Shown here in pieces: positions 22,431 to 32,325 of a stretch of DNA of 64,000 bases (position 1 is the first letter of the stretch; each line of letters begins with the position of its first letter). Position numbers and translations under genes: made by a program. The DNA lies in contig JACGZH010000005.1 of the NCBI GenBank assembly GCA_014706385.1, positions 930,001-994,000 of the forward strand. Direction: 5' to 3'. The notes under the pieces were generated by a model. The model saw nothing but the letters and a program-made list of their open reading frames with translations. It ran no database searches and was not told the DNA's origin. Origin of the DNA: Phaffia rhodozyma (taxonomy: Eukaryota > Basidiomycota > Tremellomycetes > Cystofilobasidiales > Mrakiaceae).

Positions 22431-25400
22431 ATGCCCTCGAAACAAGGAAGCTCCAGAGGGAAACCTTCGTTCTGGCAATCGGTCACACACGCGCCTTCGA
22501 AATCGTATTCTCAAGCTGCTCCTATCCATCCATCCAAATTACCTCGCGGTAGTCGTCGTTCAGAAGAACCTTATCCCCCAACGATGGGCATGGGGGAGTC
22601 TGGCCGGTATCGGTATATGGATCGTGAGGACAGGTATCGATATAGAGGGGATAGTGACGACGATGACGAAGACCATGGTGATGGCGGGAATCATTACGGT
22701 CGATATCAGAGGCGTTCAGCTTCATCAGGAGGCGACCGAACGCGCCCCAGAGAGTGGTCGGCACAGGATGAGGTCGAGGCAGAGGATGACGACAAGGACA
22801 GTTCGGACGGATATAGGGAAGAAGAAGGTCGGAACACTACCCGTTGGATAGATCCTCGGTTAAGGAAAGCAGGAAGATCCTCGGCCGCTTACGGAGGCAG
22901 TGACGGAGGTTATCGAACCACACAGTCTTCCGACTGGTTCGACCACCAGTCGTTCAAGGAGGAATATATGAGTACCGGTGGGAGGAGGAAAACTAGGTCG
23001 AGTTCGATGGTGGACGATCGACCGAACGGTTGGAAAGAGCGACGTGAGCGTGAGCGTGATCGATATGAGGATGAGGATGAGCTCTCAGACCCCTCTTTCT
23101 ATCGAGCGGAAGCATCAAGCCGACGCCGAAGACAACGAGAGCGAGAAGGCCGAGGACGAGAACCATCACCCGGAGCTTCTGACCTATCCGATGATTCGTA
23201 CAGACAAAAACTCTCGAGGAGTTATCTACCTTCAACCACGACCAAACGTGAAGCCATCCAGCGAGCCGGTATTGTCCCGTCACTCGTCCAAACCGACCAA
23301 AAGTTGATGTCTTCTTCAGCGAATTTTCAAGAGATCTCTCCCAGTAGATCCATCGACTCTGTCGGTCAGAGCGACTCTGAATCGGATGCGTTCTACACAC
23401 CGGTCTCTTCCCCTCGCTTGACTTCTGTCTTGACTGATCCATCATTCCTAAGCACACAACCTCTGGGTGTTCAACTCCGGTCGAACGGCGTGGCCGATGA
23501 TGTGGTCATTGATAGCAACCATCTCTCACCACCTCGGGAAACCAGCCGGCCGAATCACCAACCCGGATCTGATACATTCACCCCGTTCTTGACACTCCAG
23601 CCGCCCACACCCACAGCTTTCTCAACCGGTCCTCTCGCCTCACCCTCATCTTCAGCATCCACCCCTACCGGATCAGGCTTGACCTACTTTGGGACAGATG
23701 GCCTCACTCAGACAGATATCACTAGGCGAACCGAGGTCCCCCCGCCGTTGATTAGAGAGGTCATCCCACCTCCGTTGATACATCCTATACGGAGAGAGAC
23801 CTACGAATCCGCTTACGGCGGAATCTCTTCAGAGTCCAATTCCCCCAGAGCGGTTTCTCCCGCGAACGAAGATGTCGACCAAGTGTACGGCCGACAGCCC
23901 GCGATGAATATGTTGGCTGGTACCGGCGCCAGTGCCAGTACCGGAGACTCAAGAACAGACGAGGCTTACATCGGAGCGATGCTTTCACCAGTTGGCGAAG
24001 AGGAGGAAGATACTCCTTATTTCTCAACCGCAAGGCTCATGGCAGGAGATCAATCTGGAGTGATCGGTACTCAGTCTCAACTGGTCCATCGGAACTTGAG
24101 AAATACCGGAAACGGTTCTCCCAGTAGAGCAAGCTCTGCGCTCTCTTTGGCTTCGTCTGTTTCTAGGTATTCTCAGAACTCGTACCGGCCCGACGTGGAC
24201 GTACCCCCGCCCGTCATCCTGAGCAGTACGTTAGAAGCGTTGACGATCTCGAATTCAGTCGTCAATGATCGTAGTGGAAGCGGTGGCAGTGGAAACTCTT
24301 CACCTATGGAACTCAGTCAATCAAGATACTATCATCGGAACAGACGAGGGAGCGAATCTTCCGTCGGTATTAGTTCAAGAGATGATTCAGAATGGACACC
24401 ACCATCCCTTTATCCATCCGCGTTTCCACCCGCTCCTTCCCCTATCTCGGGTTCACCTCTCGGGCATTCGTCAAACCCGTCGTCTGTCCATCCGTCGCCG
24501 ATTACTATCGGTGGACCTTCATTCCGGTCACCTTCTCCTAGCCCTTCATCAGCCACTTCGGCCGGCAGACAACAGTTTTTCCTTCCTAGACCGACGTCGA
24601 CACTGATGAACACGTTCGAGATGACTGGTTCCTACCCATCCGCTGTGTCTTCTCCCGTTCCGCTCTATCCGTCTGCACCGTCTAGTGTGATCTCGGATGG
24701 AGGAGGAGCCGCATGGTCTAGAGCTCGATCTATCTATGGAGCAACGAAGAAAGCGAGCTCGGCCATCGATGATAGGTCCGAGGCGGACGTGAGGAGCTTG
24801 AACTCATTTGCTGGCGATCGATCAGGAGAAGTCAGAGCTTACACGACCGCTCAACGAAGAGCTAGTACGAGTGAGGTCGGATTCCATCAGATGGATAAAA
24901 AGGGATCCAGGGCGATGAGTGATGCCGGGTTGGAGAGCATCAGTCGGTACAGACAGCCCCAAGTGATGAGTGGGTCTATATACGGGGATTCTGGTAGCAG
25001 CTTGAGCGGAGGTGCAGGATATTCGTGAGTATTTTTTATCTCTCCCTTGTTTCATTATCATACTCTGTCACAGATCCGCTTCTGAACTCGATTCTTTCCC
25101 CATGACCATTGCTATTCCTAGTACGTTGACGTTGCCTTCTGGAGCTTATCGACCATCCAAATCACCCTCGAGGTACGTCTCCAAGGTGGCTTACGATACC
25201 CTTGGAATTCCTCAAACAACGATGGCCACGATCACAATCACCTCCACCGCCCGGCCTGCGCCGTCTCCAACGTCCACTTCGTCTCCTTCATCCCTTCTTC
25301 ATCGATCATCCTCGTTATCATTATCATCCCCATCGTCCACTGCCTCAGCTGCCAGCTTGCTTGTCCATACACCAGTGATCTCTGCATCGTTCACTTCTCA

Positions 25401-26705
25401 TATACCGCCCCCAAAGAAACTGTCAAGCACGAGTTTATTGGTTAGAGTATGGGCCGTTGCTTTGGACGCGTACGATGCGTTTGCGGCGAGAGATGCTTCC
25501 AAGGGGTTCATCCCCGGAAGAAGTTTTGTAGGAAAAGTAGTCGAGTGGGGAGATGGTGTGAATGAATTCAGTAAAGGAGACTGGGTGTTTGGACTATGTA
25601 AGTTATTTGGTCGAATATTAGATTGTCAAATCTCGTGTGCACTGCCGAGTAAGCATACTAATATCCTATCTGATGCTTTGGATACGAATCCGAACAGTGA
25701 GCGTGAAACGATCCGGGGCGCTTTCAGAATTCATCGAAATCGAAAGACGGTACCTCGCTAAAGCCCCTTCTGTTGGGGCCCTTGCTTCCGAGCTTGATTC
25801 TGGGCTGAGCCTTGAAGATATCGCCTCTTTGCCGCTCCTCGGTGTGTCCGCCCACCGCGCTGTCGGTGGGATCAACAAAGGATCCCGAGCACTCGTCCTT
25901 CTTGGTGAAAGCCCGACGGCATCGGAAAATACGGTTCCTGCAATCGCGGATTGGAGCGTCGGAATCCTAGCAGCTCAAGAACTCGTCTCGAGAGGCGTTG
26001 TGGTCATTATCCAGGTCTCGGCTGATCTAGGAGAGAGCTGGGTCAGGTCACTCGTACCGAACGTGAGGGAAGGTCATGTGAGAACGGGTGAACCGGTAGA
26101 GGTCGTCCATGAGGAACATGAAGGATCATTCGACTTTATCTTGGATTGTGGAGGTGGAAGAAGGACGTATGACGCCAGTCGAAGAATCATGATTACCGGT
26201 GGCAGGTTCGTTTTCTGTCTCCTTCTTTCTCTGTGTAGGGGTTTCTATATATCAAACAAATCGTCTGACTTTTTTAAATTTATTCTTAAATTGGGGTTCT
26301 TCTCCTTCCCCTCCTTTGGTTAACAACCACCTCTAATTCACAAAAAAAAGATTCACCTCGCTCAAAGGAGATTTAAACGAACCTTTATCTTCCGAAGGAG
26401 CACCCACCAAGAACTCTATGCGATCCCTCCGTCGAACGTTTGTTAAGAAAGACAAGAAACACATCGACTATAACGTGATCTCTCCTTCCGGTTCCGGACC
26501 AATGGTCGACCATATGGGTGAAGACATCAGAGACGTTCTGGAGTGGATCGCTGGAACACGGATTTATAGGCCACCTAGGGTGGAGAAAGCCGTTCCTTTC
26601 GAACAAGGCGCCGAGCCGTTCGGTGTGATCAGAAGAGAAAAAGGAAAGGGGCTGAGTAGATACAGGTGTGAGGAGGAAGTCTGGGCGGTTAGATTGGTTT
26701 CGTGA
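22431..26705 (+). CDS. Large disordered region fused to an MDR (quinone oxidoreductase-like) domain
   Basis: I do not recognise a named gene. The first exon encodes about 865 residues of low-complexity, Ser/Pro/Arg/Gly-rich sequence, with many SPS/SSP runs and an Arg/Asp/Glu-rich part near residues 60-300. At 25025-25073 a 49-nt intron (GTGAGT..CACAG) removes an in-frame TGA and joins GYS to SASELDSF in frame. The second part, from about 25210, is a medium-chain dehydrogenase/reductase: LLVRVWAVALDAYDAFAARD, GFIPGRSFVGKVVEWG (the GroES-like fold) and FSKGDWVFGL, then, after an intron, SGALSEFIEIERRYLAKAP and SLPLLGVSAHRAVGG. The nucleotide-binding loop is poor: ALVLLGESPTASENT lacks the usual GxxGxxG, so cofactor binding is uncertain. 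The C-terminus ends EEEVWAVRLVS. The start at 22431 follows the C/T-rich leader. Two separate genes remain possible if the intron is not used, but then the first would end exactly at the donor. Confidence 0.75.
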
Positions 26706-27091
26706 TTGTGTAATGAAGGGGGAAGTTTCTTTCTTCTTCTTCCCTTTCTCTCTAAAGGACCTTATCCCTTTTCATGCACTTTCCTCTTTTTTGGTCGTCC
26801 GCGTTGTTTATCCACAAGACCACTACCGTTCACAGTCTATTTCGCATGGCTGTGAATCACTGTCTATTCTTCATATTTGTAGAGGAGGCTCGCTTTATGT
26901 CCTTTTATTTTATTTTATCTTATTTTAATACAAATAGAATCAACATGTATGTACTTATCAGGCTTAATGCAAGAAAAGCGCATCAATCGTGTCAATATAC
27001 ATCAGGATGAGGAGCAAGCGAGATCGAAAAGGAACGAAAAGAAAGAGAGGGTAGAACGAAAATATGGAGGACGGATAGCGCGTTTAACTGA
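26706..27091. other. Convergent 3' spacer, MDR fusion / CHS5
   Basis: 386 bp between two convergent stop codons, with no exon seen. It is A/T-rich around 26890-26945 (TTTTATTTTATCTTATTTTA), as expected for polyadenylation regions. Confidence 0.5.
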
Positions 27092-27757
27092 TCAGCGTCC
27101 TCCCTTCCCTTTCCCTTTCCCCTTCTTGTTACTCTTTTTCTTCTTCTTCGCTCCGATGGCCTCTGAAACAGGGGCCGCTCCTTCTTCTGTTGGTTCACCT
27201 TCGCCTCCTTCTTCGTCCTCTCCCTCTCCCTCTCCATCATCCTCATCGTTTCCTTCCTCTGTACCCTCCTCATCAATCGTTTCATCTGCGTTCGCATCCG
27301 CATCGGCGCCGACATCGACATCGACGAATCTAGCTTCGTCATCATCGACCAGAGGCGAAGCTGGTAGATTGGAGTCCATATCTTGAATCATGATCGAAGG
27401 TGACCTCAACGGGACAGAAAGCTTCCTTTTCCCCTCCACCTCCACCTCCTCCCCTTCTCCTTCCTCCACCTCTTCTGGTTGAGTATCGTTTAAATCTTCT
27501 TCATTTTCAGGAACGTCATTGATACTCTGAGGTTCCTCTACGTCGGTTGGTTCTTGGGGTTCAGGAGAAGGATGCTCGATAGGTGTAGGTAACGATACAG
27601 GCTCGCTTTCTGTCGCCGATGCCGGTTCGGGAACGACGATAGATGCCGTGGGTTCCGGTTCCGGTTCTGGTTCTGTTTCCGTCTCGGTTTGTGCGACATG
27701 ATCTATGGGACCTTGGTCGGCAAACTCTTCAGCCGGGATAGCCGTCTTGGGTTCTGA

Positions 27758-27790
<33 letters not shown>

Positions 27791-29992
27791 GGGTTCGGGT
27801 TCGGGTTCGGCGTCGGGATGGGAAGCCTCCAAGATCACGCTCTCGAACTCTGTTTCAGCCTCTTTACGATTCTCTATCCCCGTAGTCGCTGTCGGAACCT
27901 GTGTGTGTTCTTCATCCTCGTGCAAAGGCAGTCGGGCGTCTTCCTTGGGAGGCAACGGCGCTGTCGCCTGCCTGATATCGGGTTGTTCAGTGGACGAAGA
28001 GGGTGGTTGTGATTCTAAAGGGAGTGATGTGGATGAGCCGGTAGATTCATTTAATGGGAATCTAATATGGGCGGAAACCGAAAAGAGAGAATATGTTCAG
28101 CCACGGATCACCAAGAAGAGATAAGATGTCGTAAGAGAAAACTATCGAGACATACTTGAATGCTCTATTCAAAACCCCTCCATTTCTACTTGCTGGCCGC
28201 TTGAACTCTTGTCTCTCATCAAGCCCGTTCGCTTCGGAGGCATCAGACTGACCTGCAACCAGGCCAACGATCGATTCAGACTCCCTCAAAGATTCGTCGG
28301 GACCAGCAGACGTCGAAGCTGCGCCTGCTCCTTCGTCGTCAGCTTCAACATTAGCGTCAGCAGGAAGGGACGCTCGGTTGGTGAACGGAGAGCTGGGCAG
28401 AGACGCTCGGTTGAAGGCCGTTGGATTAAATGTGGTTGGATGAGTGCCGAGAAGGTGCTGAGAAACTGATTGTCGAAGAGTGTGTAACATTTCAAACGGG
28501 AACCATCGAGATCAGATAGGCTGTCTGAATTAGTATCAGCTATCTGAGGTAGGATAGGAAATCTTACTTGGAACCATCCGTTTCTCGCTTAGGCAGGCCA
28601 AGATCCATCCAGGCTCGACTACGGGTAAACTCAACTGCAGAGCTTTCTGGTACTCTACCGAGGGTCCGCTGCATGATCCGGCCGATTCAAATAAGAACAT
28701 TAAAATTCGCGCAGTGTATTCAGTATACAGAAAAGCATCCCATGGTAGAGAAGGAAGACGGCTAAGATCTCACCTGCCACTATTGGATCCTACTGGGGTG
28801 GTACACACAAAGTGAGTGGTGTCGATCTGAATGTGGTCACTGTATTTTGCGCCCATCTGATCGAGTGCGGCCTTGCACTGATTCAACAGATTTGGGTCTT
28901 GGACATTCCCGAACGAGACTGAAATACCAGATGTGTCACTAAAAGAAACGAAAGATGCGTTAGCTTACCAGGGCAAGGATGAAGAGGATGAATGGTGCAG
29001 AGTATGAAGACGTACTTGATAGTGTGCGTTCGAATTCTAATCACGTTGGACGGATAAGTTCCTGCCGACGTTTTCCTAAAGGATCAGGAATATGCAAGAG
29101 AACAAAGAGCAAGTATAAGACAACTGGAGAAGAACAGGCTAAACAACGCGGAAGAGACAGATTTAACTGACATGACTAGTTGGAAGGTGTAGTCCGTGTC
29201 GAGTGCCAAGCTTGACAACTTGGTTGACGTGTTGACGGTAGGATTCGGGATGCCCGCGAGCCGTGTGCCGTTTCTGTAGATGTCGACTCCTTTGAGTTGA
29301 GCGGTGGCGAATTCTAGTTTACCCCACTCAAGAGTGACACTAGTCTGTGTCGTGTTCCGAAGAACAAGCCGAGGAGGCGACGGGGAAGTCTGTCCGAAGG
29401 TGGATAGGATGAGCGACTGAAGCTGAGTGAAGGCCTTTTGGTGAGAATGCTCGGCAGGAAGATCGCGCTGGACAGAGATGGATACGATCGATCCTGATTG
29501 TGTGCCAGGCGGAAGGAGAAGTGAGGGGAACTCGATTAGATGGGCTCGTTCTCCAATGAGGATCTGTTGAGGTGGAGAGAACCAAGGAAGAAATCGTTCA
29601 GAGTGGCTACCATATGAATAGTATATCGCAGGCACTTACCGCCTGCACAAGTATACAATCGGGTAAAGGCCAAGATCAGATCCAAAAGAGGTTGAGCGGT
29701 CAACAGGTCGAATCCTTATGATACGTTGGCGTTCCAAAACGTGAGACTTACCATTCCAGCATCAAGCTAGAGAGCGATAGTTGGTATGCACAAAAGCTCA
29801 GCCAAAGGTCTGTGTGACGGCATAAGAGAGATGGCCCGGAGGCTATGAGCAAACTAACCTTGCCGACGGTGAAGGATTGCTACAGCGAAGGGCAAACAAC
29901 GTCTGGCATCAATGACAACGAGCACAATCAGACACACAGATGCGCTCACGCCAGCGAAGCATACTCACAAAGTGCTTCTTTGCGTCGTCCAT
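27092..29992 (-). CDS. CHS5: Exomer complex component Chs5 (FN3-BRCT protein)
   Basis: Core of the exomer coat at the trans-Golgi, which in yeast sends chitin synthase III and Fus1 to the plasma membrane. Spliced N-terminus: MDDAKKHF + QSFTVGK + LDAGM + A + ILIGERAHLIEFPSLLLPPG, matching the Chs5 dimerisation segment. An FN3 domain follows (PPRLVLRNTTQTSVTLEWGK to SNVIRIRTHTI), then a BRCT domain (ISVSFGNVQDPNLLNQC to VCTTPVGSNSG). The C-terminal third is acidic and repetitive, with EP dipeptides encoded by a hexanucleotide repeat, and ends in a Lys/Gly tail (KKKKKSNKKGKGKGKGGR), as yeast Chs5 does. The first four exons are 24, 21, 15 and 3 nt (29969-29992, 29859-29879, 29752-29766, 29640-29642), all multiples of three. 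The next exon starts at 29563. The divergent neighbour HUT1 also serves the secretory pathway. Confidence 0.92.
27749..27811. repeat. GGTTCT/GGTTCG hexanucleotide microsatellite inside CHS5
   Basis: About ten imperfect hexamer units encode a Glu-Pro dipeptide run on the minus strand. The run changes from GGTTCT to GGTTCG units midway, a sign of slippage expansion. Length variation between strains is likely. Confidence 0.8.
29640..29642 (-). other. Candidate 3-nt microexon of CHS5 (one Ala codon)
   Basis: On the minus strand the sequence reads TTGTGCAG|GCG|GTAAGT: a full acceptor, one codon, and a full donor. The flanking introns are 29643-29751 (109 nt) and 29564-29639 (76 nt). Including the Ala restores exact spacing to yeast Chs5 (GKLDASLALL against GKLDAGMAIL); leaving it out would delete one residue inside a conserved block. 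Confidence 0.7.
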
Positions 29993-30197
29993 GTTGTTTG
30001 ATGTTGATGGTGACGGTGGCCGAAGCCCAAGAGGGCGAGATGGGCAGGAGGATATCTGATGGAGCGCCACACGCTCAGATACACGTGCGCTTTACACGTG
30101 AACGGTCACGTGTAAAGCTGTACACGGCCAGCCCATAAGTAATATCCCCTAGACCTTCAATCTCTCGGATGGATCATCAAACAAACGTTCAAGCAAC
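29993..30197. promoter_or_regulatory. Divergent promoter CHS5/HUT1 with E-box cluster
   Basis: This compact 205-bp spacer drives two secretory-pathway genes in opposite directions. It holds three CACGTG boxes, at 30082, 30095 and 30107, two of them inside a perfect inverted repeat. Confidence 0.6.
30089..30118. repeat. Perfect inverted repeat with 13-bp arms, each carrying CACGTG
   Basis: The arm GCTTTACACGTGA (30089-30101) and its exact reverse complement (30106-30118) are separated by ACGG. Each arm contains the palindromic bHLH core CACGTG with the same outer flank (TTTA). This could be a dimer-of-dimers site or a cruciform-forming element. It is about 80 bp from the HUT1 start and about 97 bp from the CHS5 start. 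Confidence 0.75.
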
Positions 30198-32087
30198 ATG
30201 CCTGTCCTCAAGTGGGTTCTTCTTCTCTCTCGTTCGCTCTGTCTGCAGAGGAGGAGGTAGAAATAAGCCAAGACTAACGCCTTTGATGTTTTGGTGAGAC
30301 CCACAGGTTCGGTGTGTGTTGTGGTGGGGTCTACGCGATGTTCTTGGTACGTTCTTAGCTCTTGTCGTTCTTACCTTTTTCAACCGAAAGCTTAACCATG
30401 TTTCTCTTGCTCACAACATGACTTGGCTGGTATAGATATGGGCTATCGCTCAAGAAAGACGTAGGTGTGTTTCGTCTTGATTCTGTTCTGAAACTCGCTG
30501 ATCGCTCCTCTGGTCTCCATGCATTCTCCCTCAGTATCCGTTCCTTTCCCCTCAACTCTCCCACATGAACCGCCGGCCCGGTTCAAGTCCATCTTGGTCC
30601 TCAACACTACCCAGGCGCTTGCATCTCTCTTGTTCTCCTTTATCTACATATCCATCAGACGGCCGTCCTCTCCGTCATCTACATCCTTGCTAGGCCTCAA
30701 CCAGCCTAATGGCGACACGAGAGGTCTCCTTGGTGCGTTCGCCAAGGTTGCCATGCTCAATACCTCGGCCGGTCCTTTTGGATTTGCCAGTCTAAGGCAT
30801 ATAAGCTATCCGACCATGGTCCTGGGCAAAAGCTGCAAGCTAGTGCCTGTTCTGTTCATGAACGTATGTTTAACCTTTACCCTTGAGATCAGAATCGTGC
30901 AACCAGACTATCGTCGCTCGCGCGTCTGAACAAAGCACTATCTCCATTGCTTATTCTAACTCGCTTTCTTTCGCCCATCTAGTTCATCCTGTACCGTCGA
31001 AAGTTCCCACCTCACAAGTACCTTGTTGTTACACTCGTGACGCTCGGAATCTCCCTCTTTATGCTTCTCGGAGCCGAAGGTGCCTCCAACAAACATTCCT
31101 CCCACAAGGGGTCGTCCGCAGTCAAGACCAGCGGGGAAAGCTTGGTCGGACTGGGACTATTAGTGATAAACTTGCTGATCGACGGAGCAACAAACTCGGG
31201 ACAGGATGAAATATTTAGGAGATGGAAGGTCACTGGTATGTAGGATTCTTCTCATGCATACGTGCGCGCGGTTTTGTGATATGTACGTGCTGAGCTGATT
31301 CCCATTTCCTTATGATCTACAGGCCAGCAAATGATGTTCTTTATGTCGTTCTTCACTTTACTTATCTCTCTCCCGTTGATTCTACTCCCTCTCCCTCCGT
31401 AAGTTTCTTCTTTAATCTCCCTCCCCTCCCACCAATCTGATCATTGACCTGTTCCCTGACCTTTTTCAATCACGACCCCAAGTATTCCGCTCATTCACCC
31501 GACGCCCTCTTCTCAATCTGAGCTATCCTCCTTCCTGTCCTTCCTGTCCACCCATCCAGACTTGTTGAAACCTTTGGTTGGATACTCAGTCACCGGTGCT
31601 CTTGGCCAGTTGTTCATCTTTGAGACTCTGGGGGAATTCGGAAGTTTGACCCTGGTAATGGTCACTGTGACCCGAAAGTTGTTCACTATGATGGTTCGTA
31701 GAGATTGCTTCCCCCTTCCTTTCTCTTATCAATATCTGAATAGGCACGGGAGAGCTAACATAAGGTTGGTTTTTCTATCCATTGAATTGCGCCAGCTGAG
31801 TGTGGTATTGTTCGATCATCAACTCACTCTCGGCCAATGGCTAGGAGCAGCAGTCGTCTTCCTTGGAATCGGGGTCGAGGTGAGTCCTCTTCACGTCCCT
31901 CTGTCATCCTTTCTTGGCTCTTCTAAAGCTTGACTCTTTCTGTCGTATACAGGCGTGGGCTAAGATTACCGAAAGCAAATCCAAAAAAGGAAAGAAAGCC
32001 ACTGTTGGGGTCTCTCAGACTAATGGTCACACCATACCTGCGCCTCCGGCTGGTTCCGGAAAAGTTAACGGAAAAAAGAACCTATAG
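30198..32087 (+). CDS. HUT1: Nucleotide-sugar transporter of the Hut1/SLC35B1 family
   Basis: Multi-span ER membrane protein of the drug/metabolite transporter fold. Hut1 is described as a UDP-galactose transporter homologue linked to ER folding, and mammalian SLC35B1 as an ER ATP/ADP exchanger. The spliced N-terminus [28 protein letters not shown] fits the family. Key blocks are [41 protein letters not shown] (the highly conserved Lys-containing signature), [28 protein letters not shown] helix, [20 protein letters not shown] and [19 protein letters not shown]. The C-terminus is a Lys-rich [14 protein letters not shown] tail, similar to dilysine ER-retention signals in Hut1. The first three exons are 14, about 45 and 25 nt. 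Several membrane helices are each split by introns. Confidence 0.92.
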
Positions 32088-32325
32088 ATTTTTTTTCTTT
32101 GGGAAGTGAAACACTGAAAGGAACGTTTCGCTGTTATTGATAGAAGAACGTTTTTCCGGGTTGTTGTTTTTGCTGTTGTTGACTTATACAATGTTTATAT
32201 GAGGAGAGTCGAAAGATAAAAATTAAAGAGGCTTAAAAATAAAAATCGACAAAACCTTTCATCTTCGCATTCGTCACCTCTCACTTCCATCCGTCTTTTC
32301 ATCCAAGAAAGACCACACATTCAAT

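Noticed and set aside
27705..28124. Plus-strand open frame with Gly-Ser repeats
   Set aside because: It mirrors the Glu-Pro repeat of CHS5 and has no independent support.
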